Assembly: GCA_028285285.1 (NCBI GenBank)
Contig: JANQPW010000935.1
Span: 1-12,483, forward strand
Length of the DNA: 12,483 bases
Source: Silvanigrellales bacterium
GTDB lineage: Bacteria > Bdellovibrionota_B > Oligoflexia > Silvanigrellales > Silvanigrellaceae
Direction: 5' to 3'
The translations under genes and the position numbers were made by a program. Position 1 is the stretch's first letter, and each line of letters begins with the position of its first letter. The notes below the pieces were generated by a model. That model saw only the letters and a program-made list of their open reading frames with translations. It was not told where the DNA came from and ran no database searches. Positions 6,096 to 12,483 of this stretch are shown here, one piece after another.

Positions 6096-6869
6096 ATGAA
6101 GATTTCATTTTTTGTGCTTGCAACGAGTTTCGTGGCTCTTGGGTGTAGTTCTGAACCATCTGGTGCAAACCTGAGCGATGAAAAAGCGGAAGAAGCTGTG
6201 GTCGAGGGTGGCAATACGCTAGAAATTTTAAAAAACCGGCTGATTGAAGATGCAGCAGGCTGGACTCAGGATCTGAGCCGTTCAGAAGGGAAGGAACTGT
6301 TTCTTCAAAATTACTTTGACGACTTCAGTGCGTTGGGGCAGGAAACCCCTTTCACCGAGAAAGCTGAGCTGACGATCGGATCTTGGAGAGAGATCTGGTC
6401 AAGTGAGGAGAACCCGACTCCCCCCACTCTCAAGCAGGTCAAAGGTCAGGTTTACCAAATCATCCGGGAAGACGGCATTGGCTTCAACATTGGAGTGCGA
6501 AGTCTAGAGCTACCGAACAGCCGTCCGCTTCTTCTGACCGCTTTCATTAAGTTGGCGGCCTCCTTCGACGGTGAAACGGAACTGACAAATGTTGAGTTTC
6601 TGAAGACCTATCGTAAACAAGGAGACCTCTCAACGGAAGTCTCGCTCGCAGACCTGGTTGATGGAATTCTTTCCGGTACGAGACCAGACGTTGAAGAGCA
6701 GCCAGAAGAGCGCTTCCCAAATGGTCCTGTTGGAGCAAAAGGTTCCATCAGAACGGTTTATGTCGACGAAGACATTCGGATTGGTGCCGCTCCAAATGCA
6801 TTTCAGCCTGAAGTCACCGACTACTTTGTTCTCCAGCGGCAGGACGTGCCTCTGGTTGAGGTGGAATAA
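6096..6869 (+). CDS. Lipoprotein with PAP/fibrillin-like domain
   Basis: A 257-residue protein with signal peptide and lipobox (VALGC, lipid Cys17 followed by Ser-Ser, suggesting outer-membrane sorting). After an acidic linker (about 18-40) the mature part follows the layout of PAP/fibrillin (plastid-lipid-associated) proteins: a helical lead LEILKNRLIEDAAGW (42-56), the G.WR..WSS strand (95-103), a V.GQVYQIIREDG segment (115-127), a lipocalin-like middle (131-171), and the C-terminal IRTVYVDEDIRIG...YFVLQR (218-248), resembling the family's TYLD-[DE]-LRI-x-R-G...VFVL ending. Plant relatives bind hydrophobic ligands such as carotenoids or quinones. The assignment is by motif recognition, not a search. 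AGAGGAG lies 6 nt before the ATG; upstream in-frame extension to 6000 is rejected. The oxygenase/desaturase operon is next on the same strand. Confidence 0.6.
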   Translation: MKISFFVLATSFVALGCSSEPSGANLSDEKAEEAVVEGGNTLEILKNRLIEDAAGWTQDLSRSEGKELFLQNYFDDFSALGQETPFTEKAELTIGSWREIWSSEENPTPPTLKQVKGQVYQIIREDGIGFNIGVRSLELPNSRPLLLTAFIKLAASFDGETELTNVEFLKTYRKQGDLSTEVSLADLVDGILSGTRPDVEEQPEERFPNGPVGAKGSIRTVYVDEDIRIGAAPNAFQPEVTDYFVLQRQDVPLVEVE

Positions 6870-6891
6870 AGGCTGGATTTTTTAGTTGAGT

Positions 6892-6919
6892 TGAAAGATC
6901 GAAACCGTTCGATCTTTCA
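6892..6919 (+). terminator. Perfect 12-bp hairpin after the fibrillin-like gene
   Basis: TGAAAGATCGAA (6892-6903) and TTCGATCTTTCA (6908-6919) form a perfect 12-bp stem with an ACCG loop, extendable by one wobble pair. It starts 23 nt past the stop at 6869. No T tract follows on either strand (plus-strand flank GGGAAAAGACG), so it is a hairpin-type transcript end, processing site or binding site rather than a standard intrinsic terminator. Confidence 0.5.
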
Positions 6920-6996
6920 GGGAAAAGACGTCTAAGGTTCAGACACCCTCCTCACTGCTTCTCCACAAATGAGGGCCTTTGGGGGTAAGTACCATA

Positions 6997-7025
6997 TTGA
7001 AAATGTTGAGAACAATGGAGATGAT
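6997..7025 (+). promoter_or_regulatory. Candidate promoter of the GH3/Rieske operon
   Basis: TTGAAA (6997-7002), a 17-nt spacer and GATGAT (7020-7025, 4/6 match) lie about 100 nt before the first operon start at 7128. It is the only spaced pair I found in the 258-bp gap 6870-7127, which otherwise holds the hairpin at 6892-6919 and no gene. Confidence 0.3.
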
Positions 7026-7127
7026 CTGCCTCAAAGTCAAAGCGGCTCAGGCAGAGGTCGAATCTTGGTTCACTTTTTGCACGTCAACACGGAAGTGGTG
7101 GACCAAGCAACGCAGGTGTCTCTCAAC

Positions 7128-7850
7128 ATGGCAAAGGTCGTTTTCGAAGTGCTTCCCGCACAATCTGTCCCGGCAAAAACCCTTGCGCAAATGTGGCGGC
7201 TTTTTCGGGGTTACTACACCAACCTCGATCCGATTCAGTCTGCGCGGGATCTTTTGGCGAAAGATCTGGTGATTCTTCTGCGGCACAGCGTCTCAAAACG
7301 CGTCGTGGGGTTCACAACTGTCGAGATCTATCAAAGGGAGATTGACGGTCAAAAGATTAAGGTTTTATACTCGGGCGACACCATTCTCCACCGCAAGTTG
7401 TGGGGTCACAACTTGCTCCATCGACCCATGGCCACGGTGATCTTCAAAGAGCTTTTGAAATCTCCGACCACACCCCTCTACTGGTTTTTGATTTCAAAGG
7501 GCTACAAAACTTACATGCTTTTGGCTCGGAACTTTAACGAGTACTGGCCTCGTTACGACAAAGAAACACCAGCGAATGCAAAAAAATTGATCGACTCGCT
7601 CGCTGCGGACAAATTTGGTGATGACTACAATCCAGAAACAGGTGTTCTGGAGCTGGGAGGCCGGTTTGGGCGCCTGAAGCAGAAGGTTGCGCCCATTGAT
7701 CAGAGTGTCCAAGAACTACCTGAAGCCGTTTTTTTTGAGCAACAGAATCCCGGTCATCTCTATGGAGACGAGCTTTGCTGTTTGGCTCGACTTGATTTGC
7801 AGTCACTTGGCAAGGCTGTCCGCCGTTCAATTAATCTGAAGGTTTTTTGA
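7128..7850 (+). CDS. GNAT-like uncharacterised protein, first gene of the operon
   Basis: A 240-residue cytosolic protein. The layout suggests an acyl-CoA N-acyltransferase (GNAT) fold: an N-terminal helix TLAQMWRLFRGYYTN (18-32), a strand pair VILLRHSVSKRVVGFTTVEIYQ (48-69), then KVLYSGDTILHRKLWGHNLLHRPM (78-101), where the conserved-looking SGDT and the following Arg/Gly stretch stand where the CoA loop would be, and YWFLISKGYKTYMLLARNFNEYWPRYD (118-144). The canonical R/Q-x-x-G-x-G/A loop is not clear, so acyltransfer is an inference. The ATG at 7128 (AGG 11 nt upstream) is preferred over an in-frame ATG at 6969, which lacks a ribosome site and adds a low-complexity Ser/Gly/Asn-rich leader. 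The stop TGA touches or overlaps the start of the GH3 gene. Confidence 0.6.
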   Translation: MAKVVFEVLPAQSVPAKTLAQMWRLFRGYYTNLDPIQSARDLLAKDLVILLRHSVSKRVVGFTTVEIYQREIDGQKIKVLYSGDTILHRKLWGHNLLHRPMATVIFKELLKSPTTPLYWFLISKGYKTYMLLARNFNEYWPRYDKETPANAKKLIDSLAADKFGDDYNPETGVLELGGRFGRLKQKVAPIDQSVQELPEAVFFEQQNPGHLYGDELCCLARLDLQSLGKAVRRSINLKVF

Positions 7851-7852
7851 CC

Positions 7853-9412
7853 GTGAATCGTCGTCTCTTGTGTTTGGCACACAAAATACATGCCCTTAGC
7901 TGCAAAAAGGAACACAGAGCTTTTGTTGAGGGGCTCGGCTCCCTTGAGAACGTGCAGCAAAGTTTGCTGCGTCAACACCTCGAGGCAAACGAGTCATGCG
8001 CTTACGGCCAGAAATTCCGTTTTTCGGAGGTCAGGAGCCCCACTGACTTTCAGAGAAAGGTTCCCCTTTCGACCTACGAAGAGATGGAGCCCTGGATTGA
8101 GCAGATCTGTGAGAAAGACAGAGGTCAAAAAATTTTGACTGAAGAGCCCGTTTTGATGTTTGAACGCACCAGTGGATCCAGTGGCAAAAACAAGCTTATT
8201 CCCTACACACGAACATTCAAAAGCTCTGTTCAGAGAGCTTTTGGGGCATGGATGTCGGGTTACTATCAGAAATTTCCCAACGGACTTGGAAAAAAAAGTT
8301 ATTGGTCTCTTTCCCCGCTATTGACCGGGAAAGAAAAGACGCCATCGGGAATTCAAATTGGGCTTGAAAGCGACTCTGAGTATCTCGACCCAATTTCAGC
8401 GTTTTTTCATCGGCAAACTAGCGCCGTGAGTGACGCAGACATTCAAAGCCGAAGCGACTGGATGTCACAGACAGCGCTCAAGCTCATGGAGTGCGAGGAT
8501 CTGGGACTCATATCGGTTTGGAGCCCCACCTTCTTTTTGAGCCTTTGGGAAGAGGTGAAGAAGTGGATGGAATCAGGAAGGCTGCCGAGCGAACTTCAAA
8601 GAAGAATTGTGGATAACCCAGGGGTAATGTCACAGGCTTTGTGGCCAGGGTTGCAGATGGTTTCCAGTTGGGGGTGTGGGCCGTCTGAGCGTTACTTTCA
8701 ACAGCTGAGAACCATTTTCCCTCACGCCTTTCTGGAAAAAAAAGGACTTATGGCCACCGAGGGGGTTGTGACCTTCCCTCTTCATCTCCTAGATAGGGAG
8801 CAGCCCTTGCTGGTGCTGGCTTCACGCTCTCACTTTTATGAGTTTGTCGATGCTGGTTCACCTGGCTCTCGACCGCTGTTTTCATGGCAGCTGAAGAAAG
8901 GTGGTGTTTACAAACCCATTCTCACCGCAGCCAATGGCTTCACCCGTTATCAACTGATGGACCTTATTGAGTGCACTGGCTTTGAAGGAAACACCCCTTG
9001 TTTTGTATTTCGTGACAAAGCCGAAAACATAGCTGACTTCACTGGTGAAAAGCTCACGGCAGCACAACTCAGTCATGATCTCAACGAAGCTGTCAGAAAT
9101 CTTGAAATAGCCATGAGCTTTGCTCTGTTTTCTGTTGTGCAAGAACACCCTCACCACTATGTGCTTTTTATCGAAACAACAGACTCCGGAAAGCTGAGGG
9201 CACTTGAAACAGACTTGGAACTCATTCTTTGCCAGGGGCACCACTACAACTTGTCTCGTCAAACAGGGCAGCTGGGCCCCCTTAAAGTTGTGAAAGTCAG
9301 CCATGGGGCCCAGACCTACAGCCAACACCTCAACAAAAGAGGGATCAAAATGGGGGATATAAAACCTAGCATTTTGGATATCCGATCGAATTGGATGGAG
9401 GTCTTTCAATGA
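7853..9412 (+). CDS. GH3-family acyl-acid amido synthetase (ANL superfamily)
   Basis: A protein of about 519 residues. GH3 enzymes, best known from plants (auxin- and jasmonate-conjugating), adenylate a carboxylic acid with ATP and then transfer it to an amine, usually an amino acid. Motifs, numbered from GTG 7853: the ATP-binding loop MFERTSGSSGKNKLIPYT (102-119); WGCGPSERYFQQLRTIFP (273-290) leading to KGLMATEGVVTFPL (297-310), the position of the family's Tyr/Ala-x-x-Glu-Gly nucleotide motif; and TRYQLMDLIECTGF (364-377), equal to the R-Y-R-x-G-D-x-[VI] hinge block, followed by FRDKAENIADFTGEKL (386-401). A TTG at 7847 is an alternative start overlapping the previous stop; AAGG at 7839-7842 is 10 nt from the GTG and 4 nt from the TTG, so neither spacing is ideal. 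The end overlaps the Rieske gene by ATGA. Substrate unknown. Confidence 0.88.
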   Translation: MNRRLLCLAHKIHALSCKKEHRAFVEGLGSLENVQQSLLRQHLEANESCAYGQKFRFSEVRSPTDFQRKVPLSTYEEMEPWIEQICEKDRGQKILTEEPVLMFERTSGSSGKNKLIPYTRTFKSSVQRAFGAWMSGYYQKFPNGLGKKSYWSLSPLLTGKEKTPSGIQIGLESDSEYLDPISAFFHRQTSAVSDADIQSRSDWMSQTALKLMECEDLGLISVWSPTFFLSLWEEVKKWMESGRLPSELQRRIVDNPGVMSQALWPGLQMVSSWGCGPSERYFQQLRTIFPHAFLEKKGLMATEGVVTFPLHLLDREQPLLVLASRSHFYEFVDAGSPGSRPLFSWQLKKGGVYKPILTAANGFTRYQLMDLIECTGFEGNTPCFVFRDKAENIADFTGEKLTAAQLSHDLNEAVRNLEIAMSFALFSVVQEHPHHYVLFIETTDSGKLRALETDLELILCQGHHYNLSRQTGQLGPLKVVKVSHGAQTYSQHLNKRGIKMGDIKPSILDIRSNWMEVFQ

Positions 9413-10431
9413 ACTGGAAAGCACTGAGAAACAACCATTACCCCGTGATGAGATCGAGGGACCTCAATACGACCCCCGTTTCGAGAAAATTGCTGGGCAC
9501 ATCCATCGTCCTCTTTCGAGCACAGGGCGGAAAAGTGGCGGCCTTCCTCGATCGCTGTCCGCACAGAGGAGCGCGCCTTTCCGAAGGGAGCGTTTGTAAG
9601 AATGGAAATATCAGGTGCCCCTATCACGGCTGGGCTTTTGATGCTGAAGGAAGGTGCACAAGCATTCCAAGCGCGGCAAAGGAAAAACCCATGTCTTTTC
9701 CATCCATGGTTCTTTCGTGTTTTGAAAAAGAGGGAGCTATCTTTGTGAGCCTTGAAAGAGAAGGTTCTCGAGTCAGTAACCCTTGGCACACCCCTGATTG
9801 GGAGCATTCTGACTTTCTTTTGGAAAATCGAGTTAAAGCAGACTTTCGTTATGTCTTGGAGAACTTTGTTGATGCGGCCCATACGGCTTGGGTTCACACT
9901 GGCCTATTCCGAAGCAAGGCAAAAAACCTTGTGGAAGCATCCATCACTCACCTAGAGGATGGAGGTGTGCGCATTTCAACAACAGGTGAAAAGCAAAACC
10001 CCAGCCTTCTTGCAAGACTCTTTGGAATGACAGAGGGCGAAGTTTTTCATCAGGACCTATACGCACCTCCCTGCAGTGTGGTGGTTGACTATCAGTTTGG
10101 GAAACAAAAGGTGCGATCGATTTCTGTGTGCACACCTGAAAATGAAAGTGAAACACGGATCTTCACAAAAGTGTATCACTCACGCCAAGAAAACCCTTTG
10201 TTTCATCGAATCAAAAATCGGTTGACCAAGGAAATCACTCAGCTGGTTCTCAAACAAGACAAAAAAATTCTTGAAGAACAGCACGAAGGAATCGCTGAGT
10301 TTGGGGAAAAGGGATTTGCGGCCACGGAAAGCGATGCCCCCGTGATGCATGTGCACAAGGCTATTCAGAACTTGCTCAGGGGAAACAAGGGTCTTTCCGG
10401 AAAAGAGGTGAGGGTGAAATACTACCTATGA
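9409..10431 (+). CDS. Rieske non-heme iron oxygenase
   Basis: A 340-residue soluble oxygenase that would hydroxylate, demethylate or desaturate an organic substrate using O2 and electrons from a reductase. The N-terminal Rieske [2Fe-2S] domain has Cys50-Pro-His52, 17 residues, Cys70-Pro-Tyr-His73 (C-x-H-x17-C-x2-H). The catalytic domain has the mononuclear iron motif Asp155-x2-His158-x4-His163 (DAAHTAWVH), and Asp284 in KQDKKILEEQ is placed to be the third, carboxylate ligand. The size and the ending match the single-component alpha-subunit (pheophorbide oxygenase/VanA-like) group rather than large/small ring-hydroxylating dioxygenases. The ATG overlaps the GH3 stop (ATGA), with GGAGG 7 nt upstream. 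No ferredoxin or reductase gene is visible, so electrons probably come from a shared partner or a gene beyond the window. Confidence 0.93.
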   Translation: MNWKALRNNHYPVMRSRDLNTTPVSRKLLGTSIVLFRAQGGKVAAFLDRCPHRGARLSEGSVCKNGNIRCPYHGWAFDAEGRCTSIPSAAKEKPMSFPSMVLSCFEKEGAIFVSLEREGSRVSNPWHTPDWEHSDFLLENRVKADFRYVLENFVDAAHTAWVHTGLFRSKAKNLVEASITHLEDGGVRISTTGEKQNPSLLARLFGMTEGEVFHQDLYAPPCSVVVDYQFGKQKVRSISVCTPENESETRIFTKVYHSRQENPLFHRIKNRLTKEITQLVLKQDKKILEEQHEGIAEFGEKGFAATESDAPVMHVHKAIQNLLRGNKGLSGKEVRVKYYL

Positions 10432-11360
10432 CTCTTAAAGAAAAATACCCCATCCCAGAACGTCTCAACTTGCTGCTCTTGGTTGTATTCATGATCTTGA
10501 TTGCCTTGTGCTTTGTTCTCCCCGACAAGGAAAGCACCGTGCAACTTCTCATTGGTGCCGTCGTCTTCGGGTTTGTGATGCAACCTGCTTACAGTCTTTT
10601 GCACGAGAGTCTGCATGGAAACTTTTCGGGAAATGATCGGATAAATCGCCTTGCCGGGCAGTGCATCGCATTTTTCTTGCCTTCTGGATACGAGCTCTTC
10701 AAAAAAATTCATCAAGGCCATCACCTTTCGAATCGCTCTAAAAGAGAGCGAATTGAGTTTTACGGAGCAAACGAACCTGCCTGGAAGCGTGGGATTTTTT
10801 ATTACGGTGTTTTGATCATTCTGAATTGGGTTGGGTTTGTCTTGCAAAACACTGTGTTTTCTAGCCTACCGGTGTCGCTCATTCGCCGGCACAAACTCGA
10901 CAAGTCATTTGGAGCCACCCTTCCCCCCTTCAGTGATCAACTTCTCAGACGAATTGCCTGGGAATTTCGGTTTCTGGTGGTGATCTATGCTCTGCTCATT
11001 GCCCTGACCAGTGTGACATTCTTCCAGGTGGCTTTGTATTTGCTCGTGGGCGGGTTCTTTTATAGTCAGTTCCGCTACATCTATCATTATGGGACTCACT
11101 TTGATGCTATCGAAGGTGCTTATGATTTGTCGGCTCCCACGTGGTTGTCGCGTCTGATGCTCAACAGCACCTATCACCTCACCCATCATCGTCACCCCCA
11201 TGTTCCTTGGAGTTCGCTACCTCAATTGGCCAGGGAAAGTGATCACAAGCCGGGTTTTGTTACTATGATATTCAGGCAGTGGAAAGGACCCATTTCGGAA
11301 GAGGTCTTCAAGGGAACTGAGGAGCGTGTCATTTCCTGGAATGAATATCGGAAGCTCTAA
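10428..11360 (+). CDS. Membrane fatty acid desaturase / ketolase-like diiron enzyme
   Basis: A 310-residue integral membrane protein of the FA_desaturase family, which uses a diiron centre and O2 to desaturate or hydroxylate acyl chains or, in the CrtW branch, carotenoid rings. The three His boxes are present: His59-x3-His63 (HESLH), His95-x2-His98-His99 (HQGHH) and His250-x2-His253-His254 followed by RHPHVPW (255-261), with His220 and His224 (HYGTH) as a further pair. Hydrophobic stretches at about 13-31, 38-55, 123-145, 180-199 and 200-212 fit a four-helix membrane protein. The HHxxPHxPW ending is seen in both desaturases and beta-carotene ketolases/hydroxylases, so the substrate class is open. 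It overlaps the Rieske stop by ATGA; its own ribosome site is weak, suggesting translational coupling. Confidence 0.88.
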   Translation: MTLKEKYPIPERLNLLLLVVFMILIALCFVLPDKESTVQLLIGAVVFGFVMQPAYSLLHESLHGNFSGNDRINRLAGQCIAFFLPSGYELFKKIHQGHHLSNRSKRERIEFYGANEPAWKRGIFYYGVLIILNWVGFVLQNTVFSSLPVSLIRRHKLDKSFGATLPPFSDQLLRRIAWEFRFLVVIYALLIALTSVTFFQVALYLLVGGFFYSQFRYIYHYGTHFDAIEGAYDLSAPTWLSRLMLNSTYHLTHHRHPHVPWSSLPQLARESDHKPGFVTMIFRQWKGPISEEVFKGTEERVISWNEYRKL

Positions 11361-12169
11361 TGAAGTTCTTCCACCTGAAATACAAACTTACTCCCAGACC
11401 AAACTTCTGGAGAAAAGTTGCAATTTCCAACTGGCGGCACCGTGCTTCTGATCCCATGAGTTTCGGCACCCGTGAGATCGATGTAACTGCTGTTGTTCAA
11501 CTCAAAGAAAGACTTGCTGACCAAGGGCACAAGATCTCGGAAACCCACATTTTTGCCCATGTGCTTGGAAAAGTGCTGGAAAAAAACCCTGAATTCAACA
11601 GTGTCTTAAGGTTTGGTCGCCCCCACGTTCGAGAAGACATCAGTTTGTTTTTGCAGGTTGCCGTTTCGAGAACGGTGTTGTCTGGTTTTGTCATTCAAAA
11701 CCCTCATCTGAAGGCACCAGAAGACATCGCAAAGGAGGCCAGGCTTAAAGTCCAAGAATTGCGAACTCAGCCTCAGCCGGAGTCAAAGTGGTTGCGCTTC
11801 CTTCCCAGTTTCGTTTTAGGAATAGTGATCGACCTTCTCTTTTTTCTGATCTTCAGTTTCAACCTGAACCCTCGACTTTTCGGACTGAATGCGGACCCTT
11901 TTGGAAGCATGAGGTTAAACAACCTTGCACCTCTTGGTTTGGATCATGCGGTTGCCCCGTACGTTCCCTGGATGCATTCGGTTGGGTCAGTTTTGCTCAC
12001 ACGGATCCGTCGTCTCCCGCGCTATCGTGAAGACTCCGTCACAATAGAGCCACGACTTGTGATGAACCTAGTGGTGAGCTCGGATCACCGTCTGGTGGAT
12101 GGAATTCACTACAAATCATTTTTTGAAGACTTTGAAGACGAGATCTCAAAACTGGAATGGCAATCATGA
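11360..12169 (+). CDS. Stand-alone E2-like (CAT-fold) acyltransferase with hydrophobic insert
   Basis: A 269-residue protein resembling only the catalytic domain of 2-oxoacid dehydrogenase E2 subunits. The catalytic His-x3-Asp-Gly motif is SSDHRLVDGIHYKSFFEDF (240-258), His243 and Asp247; the start (RKVAISNWRHRASDPMSFGTREIDVT) and the GSMRLNNLAPLGLDHAVAPYVPW block (182-204) correspond to the E2 core. There is no lipoyl or peripheral-subunit-binding domain, and no E1 or E3 gene nearby, so a pyruvate dehydrogenase role is unlikely. Residues about 147-170 form a strongly hydrophobic stretch (LPSFVLGIVIDLLFFLIFSF) that could anchor it to the membrane. It may transfer an acyl group from CoA or a carrier, by analogy with chloramphenicol acetyltransferase. 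TAATG overlaps the desaturase stop; GGAAG is 5 nt upstream. Confidence 0.8.
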   Translation: MKFFHLKYKLTPRPNFWRKVAISNWRHRASDPMSFGTREIDVTAVVQLKERLADQGHKISETHIFAHVLGKVLEKNPEFNSVLRFGRPHVREDISLFLQVAVSRTVLSGFVIQNPHLKAPEDIAKEARLKVQELRTQPQPESKWLRFLPSFVLGIVIDLLFFLIFSFNLNPRLFGLNADPFGSMRLNNLAPLGLDHAVAPYVPWMHSVGSVLLTRIRRLPRYREDSVTIEPRLVMNLVVSSDHRLVDGIHYKSFFEDFEDEISKLEWQS

Positions 12170-12483
12170 AGGTTCTCTTAGTGGCTTGTGAATTCACCCA
12201 CACACCTCACAATTATACACATTTCTACCGAAGAGTCCTCGCAAGCGGGCTCATCAGTCACACCCTGTTGTTGAAGTACATCAGCCCGCAACACGTCTAC
12301 GAAACAGCTGGCCTTTTTGCCGCGGGAGCCAGTCGCTTTGGCAGGGTGTTCCTAAGGAACACTGCCTTTTCACTTTTGAAGGGGACTCAGCGTCTCCACG
12401 ATGAGATGGGCATCTCTTATACCATGGCAAGAAATCCAAACAGTGACCGAACTTTAAATTGGATTCGGCAAGAGAAATTTGAT
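12166..12483 (+). CDS. Operon gene continuing past the right edge, possible formyltransferase fold
   Basis: Starts with ATGA overlapping the previous stop and stays open for 106 codons to the edge. Translated start: MKVLLVACEFTHTPHNYTHF, then a Leu/Tyr-rich stretch, then a region ending HDEMGISYTMARNPNSDRTLNWIRQEKFD. The opening beta strand and the 'short motif, helper sentence, then DRTLNWIRQEKFD (about 94-106)' layout resemble the N-terminal domain of formyl-THF-dependent transferases (Met-tRNA formyltransferase/ArnA-like), where a substrate-loop segment precedes the strand holding the catalytic Asn/His/Asp. None of the catalytic residues are in view. A glycosyltransferase-like protein is the main alternative. 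Confidence 0.4.
   Translation, partial: MKVLLVACEFTHTPHNYTHFYRRVLASGLISHTLLLKYISPQHVYETAGLFAAGASRFGRVFLRNTAFSLLKGTQRLHDEMGISYTMARNPNSDRTLNWIRQEKFD

Noticed and set aside
6969..7127. Upstream ATG for the GNAT-like protein
   Set aside because: No ribosome binding site; the extra 53 residues are low-complexity and overlap the promoter candidate.
7847..7852. TTG start of the GH3 gene overlapping the previous stop codon
   Set aside because: Not excluded, but the ribosome site is only 4 nt away and TTG is a rarer start; the GTG at 7853 is preferred. The protein differs by only two residues.
11360..12169. Pyruvate/2-oxoglutarate dehydrogenase E2 subunit
   Set aside because: No lipoyl or subunit-binding domain and no E1 or E3 gene nearby; only the catalytic domain is present.

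Overview
The window carries protein-coding genes only; I found no rRNA, tRNA, CRISPR array, transposase or phage gene. Base composition is roughly balanced. Several short genes open with lipoprotein signal peptides, ribosome binding sites are AGGAG-like, and the fibrillin-like, GH3, Rieske and lone E2-like genes together suggest a Gram-negative of the Bdellovibrionota / former Deltaproteobacteria kind. That taxonomic guess is an inference from gene content, not a measurement.

Left part (1-3535). A minus-strand lipoprotein gene runs off the left edge (1-414). Upstream of it is selO (531-2234, minus), encoding a SelO/YdiU protein AMPylase. About 290 bp of divergent intergenic DNA with promoter-like and dyad sequences separates selO from moaB (2525-3034, plus; molybdopterin pathway), which is followed by a small GNAT acetyltransferase gene (3113-3535).

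Middle (3536-6870). Two minus-strand genes encode unrecognised lipoproteins (3555-4175 and 4459-4974), the second behind a consensus TTGACA -35 box. Divergent from them is a membrane-anchored SRPBCC (START-like) protein gene (5286-5816), then a terminator/attenuator-like hairpin with a T6 tract. Next is a lipoprotein gene (6096-6869) whose mature part looks like the plastid-lipid-associated PAP/fibrillin family. A perfect 12-bp hairpin follows it.

Right part (7128-12483, plus). Six genes are packed into what looks like one operon, with junctions that overlap or nearly touch (ATGA, TAATG and TTGA junctions): a GNAT-like protein, a GH3-family acyl-acid amido synthetase (ANL superfamily), a Rieske non-heme iron oxygenase, a membrane fatty acid desaturase/ketolase-like diiron enzyme, a stand-alone E2-like (CAT-fold) acyltransferase with a hydrophobic insert, and the start of a possible formyltransferase-fold gene. 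The set looks like a pathway that makes, oxidises and acyl/amide-conjugates a small lipid or carboxylic acid. I do not recognise it as a described pathway, and it is the most interesting part of the window. The substrate cannot be read from the sequence.
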